Shown here piece by piece: positions 1-5,733 of a DNA stretch of 6,811 bases (position 1 is the first letter of the stretch; each line of letters opens with the position of its first letter). The DNA is taken from the NCBI GenBank assembly GCA_016180665.1, contig JACPAS010000103.1, forward strand, positions 1-6,811, written 5' to 3'. The stretch comes from Microcaldota archaeon (GTDB lineage: Archaea; Micrarchaeota; Micrarchaeia; Anstonellales; Bilamarchaeaceae). The position numbers and the translations under genes were made by a program. The notes beneath the pieces were generated by a model. The model had not been told where the DNA came from, did no database searches, and saw nothing but the letters and a program-made list of their open reading frames with translations.

Positions 1-892
1 ATGAGAAGAGAAGAGCTAAGAGTGCATCTCCACCTCCTCTTGTCTGGGGGAATGCACGGAGAATAAATGCGATTGGAACAAGAATTGAGAAAGTCCATTT
101 TTTTATGAAACATAATGTGATGAAGTGAAGAACCCATTCTCCCATTGCAACTGAGAGAAATTGGATTACTACACCTAATATATCTACGATTGGTTTTAGG
201 ATTGGACCAACCTGAAATGAGAACATTGCTTTTATTGTAATACCTATGTAAACTGTTGCACTGAAAAGAGTGTGCACAAATGTATTGAGAACTAAAATTG
301 CACCAAGGTCATTTGTAATTTTATAAGTTATTAATTTGGAGTAAGCCATTGCTGCATCAATTATTGTGGATGAATCTGAATACACTGGATCGGTCTGACT
401 TTTTGAAACGTTAAACCAAAGGTTGCCTCCAATAATTGAGGCGAGTATAAAAACTACACGGACAGAGGTCAGCGTGGTTTGCCAATATTCTTCTTTTGCA
501 ATTGAAACTAATTGGTCTGATTCAAAGAATTTACCTCCTAAATAGACCAGAGTAATTGCCATTATTACTATGAACGCTGCAAAAATTGTTGGGAAGTAAA
601 GATCTGTAAGAAACAGAACATAAGCACCAGCCCCAGATATGAAATCTTTTTGCGGTTGGATGAATGGCTTGTCGTCACACTTTAAATCTTGGAAGAACAA
701 GCCAAACGATTGACCGATTGAAGTTGTAAACTGGTCCACGCCTTGCCCAGTCGGAAGGTTACTTTCATAAAAATAATCACTATTTGGACCAAATGACTCG
801 TCCCATGCATTCTCGGCATCCTCTGGACCAAACGCAGCAGCTAAAACATAGGAAAGCAGAAGAACCGCAAAAAATATTTTTACTTTTTTCAT
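1..892 (-). CDS. Multi-pass membrane protein with signal peptide (paralogous family), 3' end beyond window
   Basis: The minus-strand frame is open from the ATG at 892 to the left edge, giving 297 residues without a stop, so the C-terminus is missing. Residues 1-20 form a Sec-type signal sequence (MKKVK, a hydrophobic core, then AAA). Residues 21-95 are a soluble, probably extracellular region with one Cys (72). Hydrophobic segments follow near 97-120, 143-162, 196-220, 238-263 and 268 to the end. Two signatures are shared with the upstream genes: YLGGKFF followed by AKEE at 117-135, and ILRAFPQTRGGG at 277-288, just before the last visible membrane segment. The basic residues in both put them on the cytoplasmic side by the positive-inside rule. 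The start lies 22 nt after the previous stop with only a weak GTGG-type ribosome site. It is probably cotranscribed with the genes at 915-4382. Function is unknown; a channel subunit of a secretion or transfer machine is inferred from architecture only. Confidence 0.85.
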   Translation of the reverse strand, partial: MKKVKIFFAVLLLSYVLAAAFGPEDAENAWDESFGPNSDYFYESNLPTGQGVDQFTTSIGQSFGLFFQDLKCDDKPFIQPQKDFISGAGAYVLFLTDLYFPTIFAAFIVIMAITLVYLGGKFFESDQLVSIAKEEYWQTTLTSVRVVFILASIIGGNLWFNVSKSQTDPVYSDSSTIIDAAMAYSKLITYKITNDLGAILVLNTFVHTLFSATVYIGITIKAMFSFQVGPILKPIVDILGVVIQFLSVAMGEWVLHFITLCFIKKWTFSILVPIAFILRAFPQTRGGGDALLALLFS

Positions 893-914
893 TATTACCA
901 CATTATTTATCATA

Positions 915-2087
915 TTATATAAGGTGCGTTAACCCGGCTATTTCAAGATCCCCGCCTAAAATTCCTGAAAGGCTTTTTACTCCTGCAATTGTTGCCATGA
1001 TTGAAAGAAATGAAAAGAAAAGCGAGAAGAATGCTAGACGGCTTGCCGCATCAATATCTCCCCCTGGATCTACTGTTCCAATTAGAAATGCATTTACATT
1101 TGCAAAGTTTTTGCCCATTAATTGATTAAGCCAGTCGCTTGCTTCCTGGCTGGTTTGATCTGCAACTTGGTCTGTGTCTGTAATTTGCTTGCAGAAGTTC
1201 AATGAGGATGCAAGGTTTTTAGTTGAGAACGGGTCAGTTGCTGAACCTGAACCAGTATATCCTTTAACCGGATCGTAGCCATAAGCTTTGGTTGCATCAT
1301 TCATCAGCTTAGAAAGATCAACCTTAGTATTTGTACCTGGTTTTCCCTGGAAGAATATCGGAACCCCATCTAAGCTTTCGTAGATTTGTTTAATCGCAAG
1401 AGCATCTAAGTCACCGGTTTTTTGTATTGCTTCTACTTTTAGTTTGTAGAAGAACACACTGCCAACTATGTAGAATAATGGAAAGATAAAGAAAAGCGAG
1501 AGGGAGATTGCCATTAAAAGACCGCCTAATTTGCGGGTGAAGAAGAATGATCGGAGGATTACGCCCATTGTAAAGAAAACTGGAAAGACTGCAACTGCAA
1601 TAAAACGCAGAAATACTTCCTGGAATTTGCTTATAGTCATTACTTTCATGATGTAGTCGAATGTTAGTGCCTTTGTTGTGTTGCCAACTACGAAAAATCC
1701 ACGTAGGGGATTATAGGCAAATACACCAGTTTGAGTAGTTATGACTTCCAAATTTACACTTAACTCAGAAAGCATTGCTGTAACTACGTACCTTCCGTAA
1801 ATATCAAATGCAACTGCCTCTCCTTCCCGGAATAGGACATTCATATAATCCATTGCGAGAACTATGTGGCAAGGTGTATAGAGAATTTCTACTACTTCAA
1901 TTCTGCACCATGCTTTTATTTTGTCATTTGCAAGGAAGTTTCCGATTATGTAAACTAATCCTACGAAGCCTATTGCCAGCATCAAGAGAGCTATTGCTAA
2001 AATGAACCAGCCAGCATAAATGCTTTCCAAGAATGCATAGGTATTTTGAACCGAATTTTGAAGTAATAAATTATAGTCTACTGCCAT
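915..2087 (-). CDS. Multi-pass membrane protein of the same paralogous family, complete
   Basis: This complete gene encodes 390 residues. I chose the ATG at 2087 because AGGT lies 7 nt upstream; an in-frame GTG at 2093 would lie within the ribosome site. Membrane segments are near 27-50, 66-82, 160-178, 190-212 and 348-372. The patch after segment 1 (near 52-68) is charged. The signature ILRSFFFTRKLGG lies at 177-189. A hydrophilic domain of about 130 residues (215-345), rich in Asp, Lys, Gly and Ser with one Cys (299), separates the last two segments. The C-terminus carries LSGILGGDLEIAGLTHLI, closely matching the end of the protein encoded to 3181. Charge distribution suggests N-terminus and large loop outside, signature motifs and C-terminus inside. 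It lies 47 nt downstream of the 2135-3178 stop and is presumably cotranscribed with it. I do not recognise a named family. This copy is the best template for judging what the frameshifted unit at 3181-4382 should look like. Confidence 0.9.
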   Translation of the reverse strand: MAVDYNLLLQNSVQNTYAFLESIYAGWFILAIALLMLAIGFVGLVYIIGNFLANDKIKAWCRIEVVEILYTPCHIVLAMDYMNVLFREGEAVAFDIYGRYVVTAMLSELSVNLEVITTQTGVFAYNPLRGFFVVGNTTKALTFDYIMKVMTISKFQEVFLRFIAVAVFPVFFTMGVILRSFFFTRKLGGLLMAISLSLFFIFPLFYIVGSVFFYKLKVEAIQKTGDLDALAIKQIYESLDGVPIFFQGKPGTNTKVDLSKLMNDATKAYGYDPVKGYTGSGSATDPFSTKNLASSLNFCKQITDTDQVADQTSQEASDWLNQLMGKNFANVNAFLIGTVDPGGDIDAASRLAFFSLFFSFLSIMATIAGVKSLSGILGGDLEIAGLTHLI

Positions 2088-2134
2088 ATACACAACCTAT
2101 AAACATTTTGTTCTGATTTGCACATCTATTCAAC

Positions 2135-3178
2135 CTACGTAGTTTTTGATAAGAGAAACTTTGTAACTCCATTTATAAAACTGAATGTAAACATTGTTGA
2201 AATTGCGGGTAGGAAAAGTGCAACTACTGAAACTTCTCCAAGAGCCATAAGAATTGGTTTGAAAATGATGAACGTAAGGGAGTACGCACCTGCTTCCATT
2301 GTTGCGCCTCCTAAGAAACTGCCTAGTGTTCCGCCAACTACACCTAAACCAACAAATTTTGAAAGACCCTCAATAACAGTTATGGTTGCTCCTCCTGCTG
2401 CGCCAATTAAGGCAGCGCTTCCGATTAAACTCCATTTTAAAACTGCTGCGGTGTCTGTTGAAACATAGGGAACAAAAACCGGACCACGGCCCATTATTTG
2501 CCAGAGTTCATCGAGGATTTGTGCATTCATTACATAGACGGTTGGAAAAACGATCTGGAAGCCGAATGCAAGAACTATTAGGAAAACACCTGCTTCACGG
2601 GTTGGAGGGAAGAAGCGCATGATTAATCCTGCTGGAAGAATAAGTGTGTACATAGTTGCATCTATTATTGAAAGAATCGCAATCTGGGATGCAACAGATC
2701 CGAAAACAGCTACCAGCGCAAAACCAAGAACATTGGTTACGCCCACCACTGCGTCTGCACCTGGAGCTATTTTGTAGGTCCATGTCCAGGTAGCTTCATG
2801 CGGCCTGAAGTTAAATGTATTGTAAATTGAGTAAAAGACTTGAATTGTAAAAATATCATTTATTGCTTCGAGAATTCCTTTAAACAGAACTTTTTGAAGA
2901 AATGCTGAGGCAGCTTGTGTGGGTGGTTGAGAAATACCAGTTAGATAACAGGCAAATGCGATACTTCCCTGGAAGAATGCAAATGCACCAATCAGAATCA
3001 GAATTGAATAAATTAATTCCCATAGTTCAACGTTAGCTGATGCTTCCCATTCAGGCTTATTTATAGCACGTGAAGCAAGCTGCTTTATGCCTATGTACAC
3101 TGCCATGAAAATAGTCACTGCAGCTATGATTGTGTAATAATCGAAATTTATTGGTGGAAGTGTTGTGCATACTGCCAT
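2135..3178 (-). CDS. Multi-pass membrane protein, diverged member of the family with glycine-rich extra segments
   Basis: This complete gene encodes 347 residues. The ATG at 3178 lies 2 nt after the stop of the preceding frame, with GGTG 6-7 nt upstream, so translation is probably coupled. Hydrophobic segments are near 14-34, 54-80, 143-165, 167-187, 195-217, 247-266, 272-291, 301-320 and 321-340. The family features are YIGIKQLASRAINKPEWE (28-45, after segment 1) and LIMRFFPPTREAG (185-197, before segment 5). It differs from its neighbours in having no long hydrophilic loop after the signature. Instead, residues 250-300 are hydrophobic and glycine-rich (AAGGA, GVVGG, SFLGGA), which suggests tightly packed helices. 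Its C-terminus (AISTMFTFSFINGVTKFLL) aligns only loosely with the GG-D/E-h-x-I-x-GL-x-x-L ending of the others. Role unknown. Position in the middle of the operon suggests a partner in the same complex rather than a redundant copy. Confidence 0.9.
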   Translation of the reverse strand: MAVCTTLPPINFDYYTIIAAVTIFMAVYIGIKQLASRAINKPEWEASANVELWELIYSILILIGAFAFFQGSIAFACYLTGISQPPTQAASAFLQKVLFKGILEAINDIFTIQVFYSIYNTFNFRPHEATWTWTYKIAPGADAVVGVTNVLGFALVAVFGSVASQIAILSIIDATMYTLILPAGLIMRFFPPTREAGVFLIVLAFGFQIVFPTVYVMNAQILDELWQIMGRGPVFVPYVSTDTAAVLKWSLIGSAALIGAAGGATITVIEGLSKFVGLGVVGGTLGSFLGGATMEAGAYSLTFIIFKPILMALGEVSVVALFLPAISTMFTFSFINGVTKFLLSKTT

Positions 3179-3180
3179 AG

Positions 3181-3780
3181 TTACACCAGCTTTGATAGAC
3201 CTACGATGTCTATTTCCCCCCCTATTAATGCGCTTATGTTTCTGTACATTGTTATCGTAATTATTATTTCAAATACAGATGTTATTAATACCAGAATAAC
3301 AAATTGCGAAACCATAACTACTTCTTCTACTATGAAATAGTACATGCCTCCAACTGGACCATAGGGTGTTCCACCCCAGAAGAAACTAAGCATCCCTAAA
3401 CCAAAATCTCCGAAGATTTTAATCATAGCCTTGAATATTTCGTATGTAGATGTTGCTACGGACCATATTGCTCCAGCAACACCTTTTACCCAGCCTACTG
3501 CCCTGTTCCAAAAACTACCTGCATCAGTTTCAACATCTGCGCCAACCGGAGAGACCGGCTTATTTAGAAGAGAACCCCAGTCAGATTGAAGTTCTTGTAT
3601 TTCTTCTAATTTTTCATCGCGGACTTGGGCGGAGTTTGCAGGATCATCTGGGTTGCAGAGTCCAAGAGCGGTTGGAAAAGATCGAATATGAGGTAATTTG
3701 AGAGGAGAGTGGAGAGTGGGTAGACAAAATATGCAACTATGCAGATTGCAATTAGACTTGAACCTGTTGCACGGAACCAT
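3181..3780 (-). CDS. C-terminal part of a frameshifted membrane protein (loop, last membrane segment, tail motif)
   Basis: The frame is open from an ATG at 3780, but its first 40 residues (to about 3660) are the shadow of the overlapping 3606-4382 gene and have no membrane-protein or soluble-domain character. From about 3660 the frame looks coding: LCNPDDPANSAQ, then a charged stretch (RDEKLEEIQELQ), a hydrophilic loop, an amphipathic Trp-rich region (near 90-140), one membrane segment (about 152-178) and the tail ISALIGGEIDIVGLSKLV. Loop, single segment and tail match the C-terminal half of the protein at 915-2087. No ATG, GTG or TTG occurs in this frame between the ATG at 3780 and an internal ATG at about 3427, so an independent start is unlikely. 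I read it as the 3' part of the gene that begins at 4382. The stop at 3181 lies 2 nt before the next start. Confidence 0.6.
   Translation of the reverse strand: MVPCNRFKSNCNLHSCIFCLPTLHSPLKLPHIRSFPTALGLCNPDDPANSAQVRDEKLEEIQELQSDWGSLLNKPVSPVGADVETDAGSFWNRAVGWVKGVAGAIWSVATSTYEIFKAMIKIFGDFGLGMLSFFWGGTPYGPVGGMYYFIVEEVVMVSQFVILVLITSVFEIIITITMYRNISALIGGEIDIVGLSKLV
3606..3700 (-). other. Frameshift junction between the two halves of one membrane-protein gene
   Basis: The span from the ATG at 4382 to the stop at 3181 is 1202 nt, one base short of 401 codons, so a -1 shift (one missing base) joins the two frames. Upstream of about 3680 the 4382 frame is clearly coding. Downstream of about 3660 the other frame has the usual A/T-ending codons and a plausible charged sequence. 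The shift must lie before the stop at 3606. I see no perfect X-XXY-YYZ slippery heptamer. The nearest candidate is GAAAAAT directly before the TAG at 3606-3608. An indel near 3655-3680 fits the codon pattern better. Confidence 0.6.
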
Positions 3781-4382
3781 GGAAATGCACGAAGAGCTAA
3801 GCCAAGCGGAAGCAACACCGTCGGAACGCCATATTGTGCAAACTGAAGTAAATGCTGCTTTGCAATTATTGCAACCATAGTCATTCCTATTGCTTCTACC
3901 AGGACTGTGTGAGCATTGCTTAGAAGGCTTAGACTAACAAGCGGAGGAAGCGAAACGGGTAGAAGTGAAAGTAATGGGTTGAAAGTACCCAATGGGACGT
4001 AAACTGTAGAGAGAAAACCAAGAAGAACCTCGAATAAATAAAGACTCATGTAGATTGAACGTAATTTCAGAAATAAAATTTCTAGGGATCCAGACGAGAG
4101 ATCTATGAAACTGCTGTTGCACCCGGGATTGTTGGTTGCAAGTAAGCAGGTGAATTTTCCCAATGAAGCCTGGATGAAAAACCATAGCCCGATTATTGCT
4201 AGAGACATTAAAAATGCAGCAAGTTCTTCTTTTGCTGCTGCGTTCATTGGAGGGTGTTGGAAGAAATATGCTCCTAAATAGAAAAGGGCCGTCGCAGCCA
4301 GACCGAGCAGGAGGGAAACACCAATGTACCAAACTGCTGGTTCTGGGAATTGCCAAAATGTAAATAGGAGGGGTAAATCCAT
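3606..4382 (-). CDS. N-terminal part of a frameshifted multi-pass membrane protein; first gene of the minus-strand operon
   Basis: The frame from the ATG at 4382 encodes 258 residues. The ATG lies about 24 nt downstream of a TTTTTAAAT box on the minus strand and has no ribosome site, which fits a leaderless first gene. Membrane segments are near 16-38, 57-75, 112-128, 135-175 (possibly two), 183-198 and 207-228. Family signatures are FYLGAYFF...AAAKEEL at 34-54 and LALRAFPWFRATGSSL at 195-210. A loop at 76-105, predicted extracellular, holds two Cys (79 and 88). After the last segment only about 28 residues remain before the stop, and from about residue 240 (DSATQMILQTPPKSAMKN) third-position A/T drops, unlike the rest of the gene. 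The -1 frame over the same bases reads as a better continuation. The true product is therefore probably about 400 residues, joining this frame to the one ending at 3181. Function unknown, as for its paralogues. Confidence 0.8.
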   Translation of the reverse strand: MDLPLLFTFWQFPEPAVWYIGVSLLLGLAATALFYLGAYFFQHPPMNAAAKEELAAFLMSLAIIGLWFFIQASLGKFTCLLATNNPGCNSSFIDLSSGSLEILFLKLRSIYMSLYLFEVLLGFLSTVYVPLGTFNPLLSLLPVSLPPLVSLSLLSNAHTVLVEAIGMTMVAIIAKQHLLQFAQYGVPTVLLPLGLALRAFPWFRATGSSLIAICIVAYFVYPLSTLLSNYLIFDLFQPLLDSATQMILQTPPKSAMKN

Positions 4383-4400
4383 AATTAATATCGGATTAAA

Positions 4401-4411
4401 TAATTTAAAAA
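4401..4411 (-). promoter_or_regulatory. Putative TATA box of the membrane-protein operon
   Basis: Read on the minus strand this is TTTTTAAATTA, centred about 24 nt upstream of the ATG at 4382. Archaeal TATA boxes lie about 25-30 nt before the transcript start, so the message would begin at or next to the ATG. The absence of a ribosome site before 4382 agrees with this. Prediction by position and composition only. Confidence 0.5.
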
Positions 4412-4454
4412 GAGGTAAGTTCTGGTATTTAATTCATCAAGGGGCTAGAACTGG

Positions 4455-4463
4455 TTTTTAAAT
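4455..4463 (+). promoter_or_regulatory. Putative TATA box of the CBS-domain gene
   Basis: TTTTTAAAT is centred about 26 nt before the ATG at 4485, again implying a leaderless transcript. It carries the same nine-base core as the box facing the opposite way at 4403-4411. The two divergent starts are separated by only 102 nt, so both promoters share this short region. Confidence 0.5.
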
Positions 4464-4484
4464 GTTTCTTAAGTAAAACTAGAT

Positions 4485-4916
4485 ATGGGATCAGAACTTA
4501 CAGTAGGAGACATTATGACAAAAAAGGTAGTCGTTATTCCTATGTCAGATACGGTCGGTGAAGTAGCCCGATTAATGAAAAAGCACAATATAGGTTCTGT
4601 AATAGTCGTTGAAGATAAAGTTCCAAACAGGGCAAAGGGAATAATAACTGAACGCGATATCGTAGTAAAGATATTGGGCGGAGGGAAAAATCCTTATGAA
4701 ACGCCAGTTCAAAAAGTTATGTCAACTCCATTGAGAGTTGTTAAGCCTAAAACAAGCATTGAAGATGCAGCAAAAGCAATGAGAGAGAACAAAATAAAAA
4801 GACTACCTGTTGTTAATGATAAGAATGAACTCATAGGAGTAGTTAGTGAAGGGGATATTATGAGAATATTCCCAGCAGTTGTGGACCTACTAGAGGAACG
4901 CGCTGCAATGAAATGA
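4485..4916 (+). CDS. Two-CBS-domain protein
   Basis: The gene encodes 143 residues, nearly all of it a tandem CBS pair (Bateman module). CBS1 spans about 5-64 (VGDIMTKKVVVIPMSDTVGE to GIITERDIVVKIL) and CBS2 about 76-129 (VQKVMSTPLRVVKPKTSIED to GVVSEGDIMRIF). Both domains keep the G-h-h-T/S-E-x-D-I element (TERD at 55-58, SEGD at 121-124), whose Asp and Ser/Thr usually contact the ribose of a bound adenine nucleotide. Such stand-alone archaeal proteins are cytosolic and typically sense AMP, ATP or SAM, but ligand and partner cannot be read here. There is no fused enzyme or channel domain. The ATG at 4485 has no ribosome site and sits 26 nt after a TATA-like box. It is divergent from the membrane-protein operon; shared regulation is possible but not shown. 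The short tail (DLLEERAAMK) is unremarkable. Confidence 0.93.
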   Translation: MGSELTVGDIMTKKVVVIPMSDTVGEVARLMKKHNIGSVIVVEDKVPNRAKGIITERDIVVKILGGGKNPYETPVQKVMSTPLRVVKPKTSIEDAAKAMRENKIKRLPVVNDKNELIGVVSEGDIMRIFPAVVDLLEERAAMK

Positions 4917-4928
4917 ACGACCTACCCC

Positions 4929-4945
4929 TGTGTGCTATGCACACA
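4929..4945 (+). other. Perfect 7-bp inverted repeat with 3-nt loop after the CBS gene
   Basis: TGTGTGC, loop TAT, GCACACA begins 13 nt after the stop at 4916. No T-run follows, so it does not look like an intrinsic terminator. It may be an RNA hairpin in the 3' untranslated region, part of a larger RNA (see 4961-5046), or a palindromic protein-binding site. The surrounding 30 bases are more GC-rich than the flanking AT-rich spacer. Confidence 0.45.
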
Positions 4946-4960
4946 AGAGGCAGCCCACTA

Positions 4961-5046
4961 ATGGATAGTACCTATATATGGATGGCCGTTGGAGCTATAA
5001 TATATATAAGCTGTGAAAATCAGGTCAACAATATATAGATATCCAT
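4961..5046 (+). other. Nested complementary segments, possible structured RNA
   Basis: Four pairings nest in order. ATGGATA (4961-4967) pairs with TATCCAT (5040-5046). TATATAT (4973-4979) pairs with ATATATA (5031-5037). GTTG (4988-4991) pairs with CAAC (5026-5029). AGCTATA (4993-4999) pairs with TATAAGCT (5005-5012) with one bulge. The result would be one long interrupted stem. Two of the helices are low-complexity AT and could arise by chance. I recognise no tRNA, C/D or H/ACA motif, nor a known riboswitch. Strand is arbitrary, since the pattern is symmetric, but plus fits the flanking genes. Confidence 0.25.
5030..5037 (+). promoter_or_regulatory. Putative TATA box of the DUF167-Toprim-dnaG unit
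   Basis: AATATATA here would place transcript starts near 5060, giving a 30-nt leader that includes the GGGAG ribosome site before 5090. Other AT-rich candidates compete: TATATATAA at 5001-5009, and CATAAAT at 5044-5050, which would suit a leaderless start at 5069. The choice is uncertain. Confidence 0.3.
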
Positions 5047-5089
5047 AAATGTTTCCTACTAATTTTGTATGATTCCGGGAGTTTGGCAT

Positions 5090-5344
5090 ATGAGATTGGA
5101 AGTCAAAGTAACTCCAAAGTCAAAAAAGTTTTCCTTCAGCCTGGAGAATAATGTGCTTTTTATTAAGGCAACTGAAGAACCTGAAAGAGGAAAAGTGAAC
5201 TTTGAAATTATTAAGGAGCTTCAGAAAATTATCGGAAAGCCTGTAAGAATACTAAAAGGACAGAAATCTAGGAAAAAGATATTGGAGATAGGAGGAAATG
5301 AAAAGGAGATTTTTAGGTCCCTTGGAGAAGAGAAAGGCTGCTAA
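5090..5344 (+). CDS. DUF167 (YggU-family) protein
   Basis: The product has 84 residues, normal for this small alpha/beta family. The pattern is typical: beta strand and basic turn VKVTPKSKK (5-13), a second strand NVLFIKATEEPERGKVN (21-37), a helix EIIKELQKIIG (39-49), and VRILKGQKSRKKILEI (52-67), which carries the conserved G-x-x-S-R-x-K. The usual GKAN is GKVN here. The biochemical role of the family is not established; it is cytosolic. I chose the ATG at 5090 because GGGAG lies 8 nt upstream and the family usually begins just before the VKV strand. An ATG at 5069 would add seven residues (MIPGVWH) and is possible if the transcript is leaderless. The 3' end overlaps the Toprim gene by 47 nt if that gene starts at 5298, so the two are probably translated together. 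Confidence 0.88.
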   Translation: MRLEVKVTPKSKKFSFSLENNVLFIKATEEPERGKVNFEIIKELQKIIGKPVRILKGQKSRKKILEIGGNEKEIFRSLGEEKGC

Positions 5345-5687
5345 GTTGATGAAGCGGATGCTTGATCAGTTAAATGAATCAGCTGTATTTGTTGAAGGTA
5401 AGAAGGATCATGAAGCACTCAGAAATGCAGGTATCTTGAATGTTTTTGAGATAGCTGGTAAGGTAAGAAGGGCAGCTGAGAAAAATAATGCAAAAGAGGT
5501 CGTTATACTTACGGATTTGGATGAGAGCGGAGATGAGTTGGCGCTTGAGGCGAAAGAAGAATTGGAGAGGTACGGAGTAAAGGTTGATGTTGATTTGCGA
5601 AAAAAGCTTGGTTCGCTTTTGAACTTAAGGAATTTCGAAGAATTTGATCGAAAATTGAAAATGTTTTATGAAGAGGTAAAAGAGTAA
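5298..5687 (+). CDS. Small Toprim-domain protein (primase-like / RNase M5-like)
   Basis: This 129-residue protein is essentially a single Toprim domain. The catalytic-type glutamate lies in FVEGKKD (31-37) and the metal-binding DxD in LTDLDESGDE (71-80). Hydrophobic strands and helices between them match the fold, and a basic C-terminal part (RKKLGSLLNLRNFEEF, 101-116) is typical of the archaeal 'small primase-like' group. Toprim proteins bind Mg2+ and act on nucleic-acid phosphodiesters; the substrate of this archaeal group is unknown to me. The start is uncertain. The ATG at 5298 has GGAG 10 nt upstream and gives a basic 17-residue extension with a 47-nt overlap. The ATG at 5349 would start 4 nt after the DUF167 stop. 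I kept 5298 because related proteins, as I recall them, often have about 30 residues before the EGKKD motif. It lies 46 nt upstream of dnaG, so the window has two Toprim genes in a row. Confidence 0.9.
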   Translation: MKRRFLGPLEKRKAAKLMKRMLDQLNESAVFVEGKKDHEALRNAGILNVFEIAGKVRRAAEKNNAKEVVILTDLDESGDELALEAKEELERYGVKVDVDLRKKLGSLLNLRNFEEFDRKLKMFYEEVKE

Positions 5688-5720
5688 GAAAAAGTCATGA
5701 TAACAAAAAAGAAAAAACGA

Positions 5721-5726
5721 AGGTGA
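5721..5726 (+). promoter_or_regulatory. Strong Shine-Dalgarno site of dnaG
   Basis: AGGTGA lies 7 nt before the ATG at 5734 and matches the archaeal 16S rRNA 3' tail (complement of TCACCT). It fixes the dnaG start and shows that genes inside this unit use leadered translation, unlike the predicted leaderless genes at 4382 and 4485. The 46-nt gap from the Toprim stop is A-rich with no clear promoter of its own. Confidence 0.75.
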
Positions 5727-5733
5727 AATTTTT

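Noticed and set aside
784..1125. Plus-strand open frame of 113 codons
   Set aside because: It lies opposite two well-supported minus-strand membrane genes and crosses the gap between them; its composition is that of an antisense shadow.
2079..2125. 15-codon minus-strand ORF starting at 2125 between two membrane genes
   Set aside because: Too short and overlaps the start of the next gene; the sequence (MCKSEQNVYRLCIWQ) has no recognisable feature.
2118..2468. Plus-strand open frame of 116 codons
   Set aside because: Antisense to the 2135-3178 membrane gene; its Pro/Lys-rich sequence mirrors hydrophobic codons on the other strand.
3606..3700. Two independent genes meeting at this overlap
   Set aside because: The downstream frame lacks a start or ribosome site where its sequence becomes protein-like, and the two halves together reproduce the paralogue's architecture.
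4929..4945. Intrinsic terminator for the CBS gene
   Set aside because: The hairpin is not followed by a T-run, and archaeal termination depends mainly on T-tracts, so it is listed as an inverted repeat only.
4917..5068. tRNA or C/D-box guide RNA
   Set aside because: No T-loop GTTCRA-like consensus, no acceptor pairing, and no paired C and D boxes could be found on either strand.
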